A stretch of 64,000 nt of DNA from Panax quinquefolius (GCA_020205615.1 CM035168.1:8560237-8624236), one strand, 5' to 3'; shown: positions 24,301-35,718, numbered from the stretch's first letter. Numbers and translations: made by a program. The notes: a model not told the origin generated them from the letters alone.

Positions 24301-24473
24301 CCGTTATTATAGAACTCCTTTACCAGCTTCGGGTATATCAATATGTCTGTACCCAAGGCTTCTTCGAGACCTGCCTTCTTCAGTAGTGACAACGTCTTGT
24401 GAAATTGAGGTTCAACTGATTTAAATTCGTCAAAACAGAGTCTGTAGCCGGAGATAACACTGGAAGCTGCCAT
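21342..24473 (-). pseudogene. Env-like third ORF of the copia element, broken
   Basis: It starts at ATG 24473 (MAASSVISGYRLCFDEFKS). The first 178 residues resemble the 'putative plant transposon protein' domain found downstream of pol in Sirevirus-type elements, with the landmark FYNNGVFKNNTITAKVRNVE, then LKAEDINLALGL. The rest is hydrophilic, rich in Glu, Lys and Ser (23490-23903, 23064-23309, 22531-23067), and ends in a basic Arg/Pro-rich tail at 21342 (EEYSNPPRSKRPKK). Stops and frameshifts near 23935, 23487, 23065, 22500 and 21780 break what was probably one protein of about 1000 residues. No signal peptide or clear membrane anchor is visible, so the name 'env-like' is positional; its role in these elements is unknown. 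Confidence 0.7.
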
Positions 24474-25227
24474 TGATTTCTTTGCAGGAAGTGAAACTGA
24501 CTGAGCTTGCTACTGATTTAGGGTTTCTGCTTGAGAGAGGAAGAGAGAGATGATCTTTTGAACTTTAGATTTCAAAAAGGCGATTTTAATTTGTACTTGT
24601 AACTTCCCTCTCTCTGTTTTGCTTAGTGGGACAGGTGTCGAATTTTGTTTGGCTCTACGAATCTTGACAGAGAGGGATTGTACTGAATTACCCTTGACCT
24701 TTTCTTGGTTAATGTGTCCTTCAGGAGAACTACGATCCTTGATATGGTCCTTGGAGTCGTCGAGTCTTAGCTGCACTTGTAGAGTCTGAACTGCGATGGT
24801 TGAGTCTGACAGGTAATCGTAGAGTCTGATCAAGTTCTCGTTATGAACCTTTGATTTAGCATTCTTCTTGGTTTAAGGTAGCTCAGGAAGGGCCAACCTC
24901 TTGAATGAAACAAGGGTTAGGTTTGTCCCTGAGGCACTTATCAAGTGAGAATGCTTTGATTTATGCTTGATCATCATAGGGCGCTCCTATGGTTTTGTTG
25001 ATGTAGCTCTACTATCGTTGAGTCTGTACTATGATCGTTGATTCTGTTCAGTGTTCGTTGAGTTTTATGACACTTTGGCTCTACGATCCTGGATTTCCTT
25101 TGATCATGTTCATGATTTCAAACATAGCCTTTAATCCTGCATGGTTAGCACGTACTAGAGCATATTTTTCATGGTTGCAAGTTAAGCATGCCTAGCTCAC
25201 TTATTAACTTGTTAAATCTGGATTCAT
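24474..25227 (-). other. Non-coding spacer between copia pol and the env-like ORF
   Basis: No conserved domain. A 107-codon frame at 24510-24833 is Ser/Lys-rich and unrecognised. The segment holds several CTACGAT-type motifs in both orientations (about 24653, 24725, 24814, 25078) and diverged relatives such as ATCGTTGAGTCTG. It is probably the leader or promoter region of the env-like ORF. Confidence 0.45.
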
Positions 25228-25622
25228 CTAGAGGCTTTGTAAAAACATCGACAAGTTAATTTTCAGTAGGGATATAGTTCCATTTTGCACATGATCCCTA
25301 ATGAAGTGATACCTTATTTCTATATGCTTAGTTCTAGAATGCATGACAGGATTATTAGTTATAGCAATTACACTTATGTTATCACAGTGAATAGGAATGG
25401 ATTTAAATTCAAACCCATAATCTGCTAGTTGATTTTTCATCCATAACATCTCGAAAGACCGCAACCGCTTACTGCAAAGAATGTATTCAACCTACAAATT
25501 GAAGTAGACATTGAATTTTGCTTCTTGCTAAACCAGGACACAAGTCTGTTTCCTAGCAATTGACAGGTTCCACTGGTACTCTTTCTATCAATTTTGCAGC
25601 CTACAAAATCAGCATCTGTGTA
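25228..25622 (-). pseudogene. Copia RNase H, frameshifted
   Basis: The downstream segment reads IHCDNISVIAITNNPVMHSR, then TKHIEIRYHFIRDHV, the standard C-terminal part of copia RNase H with the catalytic Asp in C-D-N. The preceding DADFVGCKIDRKSTSG-type segment (25480-25620) is recognisable but out of frame. The domain would remove the RNA template during reverse transcription. Confidence 0.8.
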
Positions 25623-27324
25623 TCATGTTATCTCAAATGAGGATTCCTTGGGATACCATAACCCCAAGTGGGGTGTACCTTTGAGATACCTGAAAATCCT
25701 CTTAACAACAGTTAAATGAGATTCTTTAGGGTTAGCCTGAAATTTAGCACAAATGTATGTAGCAAACATTATATCTGGTCTACTGGCAGTTAGATATAAA
25801 AGAGAGCCAATCATACCTCTGTATTGAGTTGTATCAATAGTTTTACCTTTTTCATCTTTGTCAAGCTTGGTTGCAGGAGCAATTGGGGTTTTCATGGGAG
25901 AGGCGGACTCCATGCCATACTTCTTAAGTAAGTCTTTAATGTACTTGGCTTGATTTATGAAGATTCCTTCATCGATCACCGCTTTACTTGCGATCGAAGG
26001 AAGAAGTTCAGCTCACCCATCATGCTCATTTCAAACTTGCTCTGTATAAGCTTGGAGAATCTCTTGCATAAATTTTCATCAGTAGATCCAAAGATAATAT
26101 CATCAACATATATTTTAACTAATAAGTCTTTGTCTTTGTGCTTTCTAAAAAATAGTGTGGTATCTACTCTACCTCTAGTGAATCCATTTTCAATAAGGAA
26201 GTTAGTTAGTGTTTCATACCATGCTCTAGGTGCTTGTTTAAGACCATATAAGACTTTGTCTAATCTAAAGGCATAATTATGAAGAGATGGATTGATGAAA
26301 CCTGGAGGTTGCTCTACATAGACTTCTTCTTGAAGTTCACCATTCAAGAATGCACTTTTGACATCCATCTGAAAGACCTTGAATTTCATATGAGCAGCAA
26401 AGTCAAGAATTTTTTTATGGCTTCCAGTCTGGCAACAGGTGCAAATGTCTCATCGTAATCAATGCCTTCTTCCTGAGAGTAACCTTTGGCCATTAGTCTG
26501 GCTTTATTCCTTGTTATCACTCCATCTTTGTCCATCTTGTTTCTGAAGACCCACTTGGTTCCAATGACAGGATGGTTTTTTGGTCTTGGAACCAATCTCC
26601 AAACTTTGCTTCTTTCAAACTGATTAAGTTCTTCCTGCATGGCCTCTATCCAGCTGGAGTCTTCCATAGCATCCTCAATTTTCTTTGGTTCTATTTGTGA
26701 TAGGAAGCTTAGATAAAAACATTCATTTTGAGTGGCAGCTCTTGTCTTGACTCTCGCACTCGGATCTCCAATGATTAGATCTTGAGTGTGATCTCTTTCC
26801 CATCTGCTTCCTATTGGGACATCTATTCTTATGCCTTCTTGTCTTAGATCTTCAAGATCTATTTCTTCTTCTTGGTGTGGAGTTTCGTTATCTGGCATAG
26901 ATCTCTCTACGATCTCATTTCCTTGCTCAACTATTTCACTGTCTGGTTCTACGATCGTAGTGTTGAGTTCGACGTCCTCATTCGTAGTGTCTTCACTGTT
27001 GGTCGTAGTGACTTGGAGCACTGTTTTGTCTAAGTCTGTTTCATCAAAGATGATGTGAATCGAGACTTCTACACTCAGTGTCTTCTTGTTGAACACTCTG
27101 TAAGCCTTGCTGTCTGTGGTATATCCAAGAAAGATTCCTTCGTCTAATTTCGGTTGAAACTTTGTCAAGTACTGCTTTCCATTGTTGATTATGTAGCATG
27201 CACAGCCGAACACATGAAAGTAGCTAACATTTGGATTTCTTCCTTTCCAAAGTTCATAAGGAGTCTTCTTAATCGTAGAGTGTATGAGTGATCTGTTCTG
27301 AGTATAGCATGCAGTGTTGATCAC
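25623..27324 (-). pseudogene. Copia integrase C-terminus and reverse transcriptase
   Basis: Reading from 27324: the integrase tail ([20 protein letters not shown]), a variable acidic linker containing EIVER and TIVEP, then RT. RT shows [45 protein letters not shown], the active site YVDDIIFGST (near 26085-26115) and MIGSLLYLTASRPDIMFATY. Breaks occur near 26386 (loss of the AAH-x-K-L-x-Q segment frame) and near 25977. Integrase upstream of RT is diagnostic of Ty1/copia. Confidence 0.88.
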
Positions 27325-28333
27325 TTATTCCCAGAAGTACTCCGGTAGATGAGCTGCAGCTAGTAGAGTCCTTTCAGCCTCTATTAATGTCCTGTTCTTT
27401 CTCTCAGCAACTCCATTTTGTTGGGGAGTTCGTGGAGCTGAGAAGTTGTGACTAATCCCATTATCTGCGTGCAGCCATCCATCCATTTCTGAGAAATCGA
27501 ATTCTCTACCATGATCACTTCTTATGGACTTGAATTTCTCTCCTTTCTCATTCATCACCAGCTTGAACATCTTGATCAGTTGGGAGCTTATTTCTTCTTT
27601 TGAGGTTAGAAAGAATACCCATGTAAATGGGGTGTGATAAATGACTCACGACCGATGAGTATCTCTTTCCCCCAAGGCTCGTCGTTGGAATTGGTCCAAA
27701 AAGATCCATATGTAGTAATTGCAGAGGCTTGTCAATTGAGTTGATGGTTTTGCTCTTAAATGAGCTTCTGGTCTGTTTCCCAAGTTGACAGGCATTGCAG
27801 GGCCTCTCTTTAACGAAGTTGAATTTGGGTAGGCCTGTAACTGGATCTTTTGAAGCTAATTTGGACATGCTCTTAAAGTTGAGATGAGATAATCTACGGT
27901 GCCATAGCCAGCTCATTTCTTCAGATGCTTTAGCCAGAAAGCATATTGTCTCATCTGAGCTTAGTTTTCCAAGATTTACTGTGTAGACATTTCCTTCTCT
28001 TGTTTCGGTTAGCTTTACTGCAGATGTCTTCAGGTCTCGGACTTGACATTGATTGTTGAGGAATGTTACTTGATGACCTTTATCGTAGAGTTGGCTAATG
28101 CTTAGAAGGTTGTGCTGTAGTCCTTCCACATAGGCCACTTTGCTAAAGGATACTACACCATTTCCAGCTGAGCCATAGCCTCTTGTCTTGCCAGAGCCAT
28201 TATCTCCAAAGATGATCGAGGGACCCTCCTTCTCTATATAGTTAGACAGAAGGGTTTTGTTCCTAGTCATGTGTCTTGAACATCCACTATCCAGATACCA
28301 GGTTGTGTTTATGGAGCTCTTTTCCTGAGGCAA
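27325..28333 (-). pseudogene. Copia protease, pre-integrase and integrase core
   Basis: The protease segment is WYLDSGCSRHMTRNKTLLSN at about 28250-28310, with active-site D-S-G. The GAG-pre-integrase domain has WLWHRRLSHLNFKSMSKLAS and CNACQLGKQTRSSFKSKT (H-H-C-C). The integrase core follows with LLHMDLFGPIPTTSLGGKRY, then, after a frameshift near 27600, IRSDHGREF and PQQNGVAERKNRTLIEAERT. The three catalytic acidic residues are preserved in separate frames. Confidence 0.88.
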
Positions 28334-28343
28334 TATTAAACCT

Positions 28344-29280
28344 TCATTTTGGTACCCATACTTGCATGGGTCTTACTATGTTAGTACCCTTGGGGACCCA
28401 AATCTGCTTGATTTTGGGTCTCACATGCATGGAATTATAATGACATTTTGCAGCCTTGTGGCCAACTCTGTAACACACAAAATATTTGATATGATGCATG
28501 TATGTGTGTGTGTGAAAGTTCTTCCTCCACTTAGACTTTTGTGGGTTATTGGTCAACCTCCTACTAGACTGATATTCCCTTTTCTATGTGTTCTCTTGTT
28601 TTATTATTTGTGAGGAGTGTATCTTACTTCTACTGTATCTTCTTGGTTGGTTCGTGGAGTTGATTTTATTGGACTCTACGATCCTTCGAGGTTGATGAGT
28701 AGTAACTAGATTACTCTTCTCTTTGTTGAAACCTAGACCAGCATGAGATCCCTTACTCCTGGGAATATGAATTGAATCAGCTGGGCAGGGTTTGACAGGC
28801 TCATCATTCTGTGAGGATTTCACAAATATAATGCCTCTACTTAAACTTGAGGCATCACTTATGCTACTTTCCTTTACTTTTTCCACACATGGCTCTGAGG
28901 TAGATTCACCAAATCCTAGCCCTGTTCTATCAGAGACGCTTCTCTGATTGGAGATTAAGGAGTCCATGGATGAAGAAGATTTATTCCATGTAGAGATGGT
29001 CTTTTCTAGATCCTCAATTTTTGAGGTTAGACTAGACTCTCATTTTGCACTGAGCTCATTTGTTTGTCTCAAGAGCTTATTCTCGGCTTCAAGCTCAGAG
29101 AAGGAATTAGTACTGAGAAGGGTTGTTTCCAGTTCTTCTTGAACCTTTTCTTTCTCCTTTTAAAGAAGTGAATAATTCTTAGACAGAACTCTAAACCACT
29201 TCATGTATTAGTGTAGATCAGATGTTATGCCATGTAATGCAGTTCTAAGATCATCAATATCTACATCAGGAGAGTTAAAG
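28344..29280 (-). pseudogene. Copia gag-pol linker region, broken
   Basis: Frames at 28584-28967 (Ser/Lys-rich) and 28344-28556 (ending in IWVPKGT and MQVWVPK repeats) connect gag to protease. A knuckle-like CYRVGHKAAKC (about 28470) lacks its first Cys pair. The stretch 28970-29200 reads as Glu/Lys/Leu-rich heptads (EKEKVQEELE, then FSELEAENKLLRQTNEL), which suggests the coiled coil known in Sirevirus gag. Stops at several positions break it. Confidence 0.65.
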
Positions 29281-30468
29281 TCAAATACCTCGTCGATACT
29301 TACTTCGTGTATGTTGGATTTCTGTTTGTCCCTTGCATTTTTTAGCCATCAAGCATAGATTTGCTATTTGAGGATCTTCATCATCCCCAAATTCAGGAGT
29401 TGAGTCATTGTCTGAGTCACTCCACAATCCTCCAGCTACAAGGCCTTTTTCTTTCTTCTGTGGCCCTTTGTTGCCTATGTATTCTTTCTTTGAATGAGAT
29501 TTCTTCTTAAGTTCTTCTCTGAGAGGTTTGTTGCAATTTGCAATGAAGTGGCCCAGTTTCTTGCAAATGTAACATAGGTCATTTATTTGCTCTTGGCTGA
29601 TGTAGTTGCTGACTTTCTTTGGTTTATTGGTTTTGCCTCGTCGCATGAACCTTCTTAGTCTTTTCACTAGCATTGCAAGGTCCTCATCATCATCTTCATC
29701 GTAGTCAGAATCAACTTCAGTGCTGACTTTGGAGGCGTTATCTGTTGCTTTAAGGGCAACACCTTTATCCTTCTTCCTTCCTTCAGATAAGGTTTTTGCT
29801 CGTTGAGTCAGCTCCAGTTCGTATGTGAGAAGGTTACCATATAACTGTTGAACAGTCATTTCATTTAGATTTTTAGACTCTCTAATGGCAGTGGTTTTGG
29901 CATCCCACTTTCTTGGTAAGGCTCTCATGAACTTTATGATTAGATCTTTGTTAGGATAGATCTTCCCATAGGCTCGTAGAGAGTTGACCAGTACATTAAA
30001 TCTTTCGTAAGTGGCAGTAACGTTTTCTCCTTGAACGTGAGCGAACATCTCATATTGCTGAGTCAAGAGAGATTGTTTGTTTTCTCTGACTTCTTCTGTT
30101 CCTTCATGCATAATGAGCAGTGCATCCCAAACCTCCTTTGCTGTTTTGCTGTTGACCACGTTTTTAAACAGATCATCTTCTAAAGATTGGAACAAGATGT
30201 TTTTCGCCTTTTTATCGAGCTGGACAACTCTCTTCTTGTTCTCTGTCAATTCTTCCTTAACCTTGATCTGTACTCTGTTTGGGTCATCTGTAGTTGGTGC
30301 AAGCTTTGTAGGAACATAGGGCCCATTCTGAATAGTTTTAAATAGATCTTCATCTATTGCATCCATATAAGCTTGCATCCTAACCTTCCAGTTAGCAAAT
30401 TTTTCTTTGTTGCACATTGGTGGCTTGCTACCTCCTCCAGTCTTTGATTCGCTTGGTAAGTGTGCCAT
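29281..30468 (-). CDS. Copia gag (UBN2-like domain, zinc knuckle)
   Basis: A 395-residue open frame starts at ATG 30468, about 40 bases after the primer binding site. It opens with SKPPMCNKEKFANWKVRMQA, the typical W-containing start of copia gag. The UBN2-like core follows (AKEVWDALLIMHEGTEEVRE; MFAHVQGENVTATYERFNVL; LPRKWDAKTTAIRESKNLNE), then an acidic cluster DSDYDEDDDEDLAMLVKRLR and a CCHC knuckle CYICKKLGHFIANC. Gag forms the capsid-like particle that packages element RNA. This is the longest intact frame in the element; the normal protein probably continued into the coiled-coil segment below 29281, since the last 20 residues look out of frame. Confidence 0.88.
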   Translation of the reverse strand: MAHLPSESKTGGGSKPPMCNKEKFANWKVRMQAYMDAIDEDLFKTIQNGPYVPTKLAPTTDDPNRVQIKVKEELTENKKRVVQLDKKAKNILFQSLEDDLFKNVVNSKTAKEVWDALLIMHEGTEEVRENKQSLLTQQYEMFAHVQGENVTATYERFNVLVNSLRAYGKIYPNKDLIIKFMRALPRKWDAKTTAIRESKNLNEMTVQQLYGNLLTYELELTQRAKTLSEGRKKDKGVALKATDNASKVSTEVDSDYDEDDDEDLAMLVKRLRRFMRRGKTNKPKKVSNYISQEQINDLCYICKKLGHFIANCNKPLREELKKKSHSKKEYIGNKGPQKKEKGLVAGGLWSDSDNDSTPEFGDDEDPQIANLCLMAKKCKGQTEIQHTRSKYRRGI

Positions 30469-30507
30469 TGGATCTACTCAAGCTTTGTAGGCTATATTAT
30501 AGAACAT

Positions 30508-30519
30508 GCTCTGATACCA
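30508..30519 (-). promoter_or_regulatory. Primer binding site of the copia element
   Basis: The minus strand reads TGGTATCAGAGC two bases after the 5' LTR end. It is a perfect 12-base match to the initiator tRNA-Met primer site used by most plant copia elements. Confidence 0.9.
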
Positions 30520-30521
30520 AT

Positions 30522-31883
30522 TGTTAGTTCCCGGAGGCACGACAGATATCTAGAAGGGGGGTTGAATAGATAAATAAAACTTTTTCTTTGAACTTATTTA
30601 GGTTGATGATAATCAATGCACAGCGGAATGAGTATTTAATAAACCTTCAGTTAGATATCTTGAGTTAATGAGAGTGAGGCAGTTATGATAGTTATAGCAG
30701 TTATAACAGTTATAATGAACACAGCAATTTTAAGTGGTTCAGAGCACTTAAAGCTCCTAATCCACTCTTCTACTCCTTGAGTAGGAAATCCACTAAGGAT
30801 GTCTGTTACACTTCTTGAATCTCACAGATTCCTTCTGCACCAGCCAGATCTGTACTTCTTAGTTCACTCTTGAAGTCTTCAAGTCCAACAGACTTGGTTT
30901 CTCACAGTTCACTTAGAACTCTTCAAGTCCTGCAGACTTGGTTCTCTTACTTCAGTTGATTGAAATGTTGTTTAGATCGTGATTGATGCTACTAAGTTGC
31001 TATTAAGCACTAGTTCGAAAGAACTGAGTAGCTGAGCAAGCTTTCCCTTTTTCTCAGATCGTGGAGTTGAGCGTTTAGTGTTCTTGTGCGTTTTTGTTCA
31101 AAGATTGTCACTTTTTCTCATCTGTATTTGTTCTGTATATATGTGATCTTGAAATCTATATGTTGAAGTCATCTGATGAGACATTAAATGCATTTGACAT
31201 CTCTGAGCTTTGATGGAAACTTTTATGCACATCTTCTGAATTGCTCTCTGGCCCACTGACATAGCAAACTGCTTTCTCACCTAACACCTCAAAAGGTGTT
31301 TTCCTCTACCCAATGGTCCTTTTCTTAGCTTCTTGAATACGTCTCTTTTGATCAATACTAAGGATATCTTTTGTACCGTTGGGACTGGTGAGAGCTGATG
31401 ACACTCTACTATTCAAATCGTAGTGTCTTGCCATATTGATGTTTGCTCTTAAGAGAACACTACGATTTCTCGCAAGGATTTTCACAATACGATCTTTTCA
31501 CACGACGATCATCACTTGCTCGTCTTGCAGACTCTACGTTTCTAAAAGCACACTACGATCTCTGAGTTAGCTTTGCCAAACATCTGGACCACTCTACGAT
31601 TTCCTGAAGAGGCCCTTCAAGGCAGATACAATACGATCATCTTAGCACTACGATTCTGCCTTAGATTCTACATTCTGTTGATCAGCCGGATAGACTACGA
31701 TTCTCTTCAAACAACCTAACATATTTGATCTCTTTATCTATACAAGTGAACATTAAAGGCTAAGATCAACCTAACAATTTTGATCTATCACTAAGTCCTT
31801 GTACATATATTCCTCGAAGGACTTTACACATAATCATGAGCATTTACTTTAAACATCAAATCATAATATGCATTCTTCCAACA
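30522..31883 (-). repeat. 5' LTR of the copia element
   Basis: 1362 bp. It is nearly identical to the 3' LTR over the first 850 bp (plus-strand order), then lacks about 85 bp (junction near 31393) and is more diverged between 31590 and 31720. It contains five CTACGAT heptamers plus one-base variants such as ATACGATC and GACGATC. Confidence 0.9.
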
Positions 31884-33989
31884 GAATATAATAGACAACA
31901 AGTTTTAGATCAACAAATGCAGCGAAAACAACAATCTATTAAAAGAGTCACGTAGAGAATGAATTCTACTATCTTCTAATATTTAAAAGTCCATCATCAA
32001 TATTTTATCCCTGTAACATCAATCAATATTCATCTTTAATCAAATATTCATCTTTACCACTACGAAAGCCAAAGATATTCATTTATATCACCAATCGCCA
32101 TGTTCATCTCTACACACTGCTCATCTTTGCACTACTGGTCAAAGATATTCATCGATTAATCATTCATCTTTTGCACTACAAAGCCAAAAATATTCAATAA
32201 TATCATCATTTAAGACCGAGGATGATGAAAAATATTTTAAAGAAAAGAATCCAATGAGATGTAAGAATAAATATTAGGGATTAAGTATAACAATTTATCC
32301 AAGATCAATAATACTTCATAATAACCAATTGTGAAGCAGAATTAAAAAATAAAGATCAAAACATGGATACAATCAAAGATAGTAACCATAATAGACATCT
32401 TGGACAAAAAAAAATTCATTTTTCGGTGAATAGTGTCGTATTCATGAATAGTGTCGTATACGTGAATAGTAATCCCGACACAAAAAGTTCCAAATTTGAT
32501 TAAAAAGTTCACCAATATTTTGGTATAATGATATTGAAGAAAATAATATCATTTAAGAAGAAAATAACATCCCTTACCTCAAAATAACTAGTATTTCCGA
32601 TGGAATATCTGATATATAGTCAAGGAAACTTATGCTAGAATAAAGAACTCTCAAAGTATCAAAATACTCAAAAAAATACGCTATATAATCTAGAGAGAAA
32701 GAAAACTTGTTTCTGGTGTGATTTTCAATTCTAACCTAAGCGTCTATTTATAGGAAAATGCTAGAACACCATAGGAGACTAAAATAATAAAATAATATTA
32801 TTTCTCATTCTTTCCTCTACGCATGCATCAAGCTAGCCACCAATTTTGAAAAATTTTAGCAGCCCATGTGCATTCAACACCAACCAAAAAGTGGGTCCCA
32901 CCCATAATTTAATAAAAATTATTTTATTTTCTGAAACTTCAGTAATTCATAGAAAATAGCCCGTTTATCAGAAAAATACGAATTTTATGTCCATTCCACA
33001 CGAAATCGAATTCTCTACAACTTTGTAGCTTTGAGTTTTACCAAATTCCAAATAAAAAATATCCGAAATCTATAAACAGATGATTTTTAATACCACCATT
33101 CTGACAAAATACTGAAAAATACCTCAGCATTAATTCATTCATTTATAACCACATAAATAAATCCATCATTAATATCCACATCAAATAAATATTTCCTTAT
33201 CATATAAATCAATAATTAATTATTCATAAATAATATTACGAATCACAATTATAATGACCAGTGGTTCCTCAGAAGAGGGGCTTTCAATAAGAATTTCTCC
33301 TCTTGGCGGCATGAATTAGGTGACCAAACCTCCTCCTTGGTAATTTTCTAGACATTGTCAATAATGATATCTAATAATATTATTCAAATAATATGAATTA
33401 TTGATCGATAATGGAAATCTTGTAATGACAATTATTGAAACATCAATAATATAAACTATCAACGCAGCAATTATTGAATCAATAAAATAAAATATTGAAC
33501 AGTAACTACTGTAACAATTATTGAGTAGTGTCTTCTTACGTAAGAATCAATAATTCCAAAAATAGTGTGCAATACCGTGTGCTACTGTGCAACCACGCGT
33601 ATTACTGTATTTTAATCACCGGGTATTCCAACAGTGTTAACGGTAATAATTACGCCGTTATTTGTAAAACTCAAACTTTGTCGTTTTCTTCATCCGACAG
33701 TTATTCCGTTATGGGGCCCACAATTGACTGCGCCGTCTTACGGATATTCCCGACAAAAAGAATATTCCACGACCAAATGAATATTTTTTGACAAAATGAA
33801 TATTTTATAACCACTTGCTTATTTTATAAAATTTGTACATTTCACCCATAACCCAAGCATTATATCAAATTAACACCTTATTAATTTAGAATAATGAATA
33901 GAAGAAAAATCCAATTTTATTTATAATAAGTTGGGGTCTTACATCCACGTAAACAGATCATTTCTACAATTTAATAAAGAATGAATACA

Positions 33990-34480
33990 AAGGATCATTC
34001 ACCATGCATGCGATAATCCATATAGACAGGTTATTCCAACAGAATAATAAAGAATGGAATAACAGAAGAATTCACCAATCATGATATAGACCGCACAGAC
34101 AGTTTATTCCAACAGAATAATAAATAATAGAACCAGGTCAAGCGTAATACGCACAGACATAATATTTCAATAGAATAATAAAGAATGGAACAGGTCATGC
34201 GTAATCCGCACAGACAGGATATTCCAACAGAATAATAAAGAATGAAATAACAGAAAAATTTCACCATGTATGCGGTATCAGATGATGGCAAGTTATTCCA
34301 ACATAATAATAAAGAATGGAATAATGAAAGAATTTCACCATGTATGCAAAGATTTTGATGTAGGCGAGTTATTTTAACATAATAATAAAGAATGGAATAA
34401 CGTAAGAATTTCACCATGTATGCGGTACTTGATGACAGTTATTCCAACATAATAATAAAGAATGGAATAACAGAAGCTCT
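33990..34480. repeat. Tandem array in the family B solo LTR
   Basis: Six to seven irregular units contain TTATTCCAACAGAATAATAA followed by AGAATGGAATAACAGAAGAA or similar and TCACCATGTATGCGGTA. The spacing is about 60-75 bp. The same module, in reverse complement, forms the array at 58180-58500 in the other family B LTR. Short frames here are products of the repeat. Confidence 0.75.
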
Positions 34481-35609
34481 CTTCATGAATACGAAAGAAA
34501 TAATACCCCTTTCTCTCTATAATTTTTCTATAATAATTGCTCTTGTGAGACTTAGTGAATTGATGAAAAATAATGAAGTAATGAGCTTCTATTTATAGAA
34601 AAATATAGTTTCCATAATTACACATTTTGGGGCTCGAAATATTACAGTATAATACCCTCATCTTTTCTTTCATTTTTAATTTAGTCATGCAAGTATTATC
34701 AAACTTGCACCTCCTCCCCTAATAGTAAATTATGTGAATCAATAGTAAATTATGTGACTCAATAGTTCTAAACATGTGAAAAAATTAATTATAGTATAGT
34801 ACTTTCAACTATACCTTTATTTTTAATTTAGTCATGCAAGTATTATCAATCTTGCACCAACTCCCTTAATAGTAAATCATGTGAATCAATAGTACACACA
34901 TGTGAACATATAGTTATAAGCATGTGAATTAATAACAATTAATTGCTCATTTATCCTATTAATCACCCAATTGGTCAATATAACATCCAGATATTAATTA
35001 TCATCGAAATAAATATCGATTTTTCACTAACATCAATAATCCCAACACAATGGAACTATCAATTTCATCTTTAATTAACACGAACTTATTCATCATTAAT
35101 ATTATAACTCACAATATTTAACAATCAGGTCGTTCCCAAGAAAGAAGGGGATTTCCGATAAGGATTTCTCCTTATTGGCGCGCAATTAGGTGACCAAACT
35201 TCTCCTTGACAGAACTTCTAGACATTGTCAATATTGCAAATAATAATATGAATAACTTTGTCGTCTCAATTATTGATTTAATAATATAACATATTATGCG
35301 GATGATACTGTGACAATAATTGAATCAATAATATGAGAGATATGATGCAGTAATTATTGTGGTAATAATTGAGTATAACTGAGTGACTTTTCACGTAAAC
35401 ATCAATAATCAATACCGTGTGCTACTATGCAACCACACGTATTACTGTACTTTTACTACCGATTATTTTATGACAACTTGCTTACTTTGAAAAAATTTCA
35501 CATATCACCCTTAAATTTAAACTTTTATCAATTTAACTATGTACCAAATAGAATAATTATAATAAAATTGAATACTTTCATTTCATAAAATTCGGGGTCT
35601 CACAGTTTT

Positions 35610-35718
35610 ATCTGTCACTATACCATAAAAAATTAATTTTCTATACTATTGCGACAAATAAAATCGTCAATTATAAATGATTCATTTTAATTCATTTTTT
35701 ATAGTTCTCTAAAGAAAG

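Larger units (their letters stand above)
19666..31883 (-). mobile_element. 12.2-kb Ty1/copia element of Sirevirus (SIRE/Maximus) type
   Basis: LTRs at 19666-21135 and 30522-31883 start TGTTAGTTCCCGGAGGCACG and end TTCCAACA. The 5-bp duplication GAATA is perfect. On the minus strand the order is gag with UBN2-like domain and zinc knuckle, protease, integrase, RT, RNase H, and then about 3.9 kb of further sequence with an env-like ORF before the polypurine tract. Great length, a coiled-coil-like gag tail and an ORF 3' of pol are features of Sireviruses. Several frames are broken, so the copy is probably inactive, although its domains are well preserved. Confidence 0.9.
11964..33943 (-). mobile_element. 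Complete Ty3/gypsy (Tekay-like) element holding a copia insertion
   Basis: Two LTRs (11964-14419, and 19260-33943 split by the copia element) flank a 4.84-kb internal region coding gag, protease, RT, RNase H, integrase and a chromodomain-like tail, in that order, on the minus strand. The perfect target duplication TCCAC lies at 11959-11963 and 33944-33948. The C-terminal chromodomain-like segment and the gag-pol order place it with chromoviruses, most likely the Tekay/Del lineage. All frames are interrupted by stops or frameshifts, so the copy cannot encode a full polyprotein. It inserted into the family B solo LTR and was itself hit by the copia element in its 5' LTR. Confidence 0.92.
19260..33943 (-). 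repeat. 5' LTR of the nested gypsy element, split by the copia insertion
   Basis: The pieces 19260-19665 and 31884-33943 together give about 2.46 kb, equal to the 3' LTR. Insertion of the copia element duplicated GAATA (19661-19665 and 31884-31888). The minus-strand TATA box is at 32745-32752, and the right piece contains the hairpin minisatellite (32040-32200). Confidence 0.88.
10246..35604 (-). mobile_element. Gypsy family B solo LTR, split by a nested gypsy element
   Basis: The two pieces, 10246-11963 and 33949-35604, together make about 3.37 kb. The left end is TGTGACGCCTCCAAAACAGG and the right end is TCGGGGTCTCACA. The outer flanks carry the perfect 5-bp duplication GTTTT (10241-10245 and 35605-35609), and no family B internal region is present, so this is a solo LTR. 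It shares only the outer parts with family A. Its middle has its own repeat arrays (11201-11390 and about 33990-34480), like the LTR at 56907-59522. It was interrupted later by the gypsy element at 11964-33943. Confidence 0.85.
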
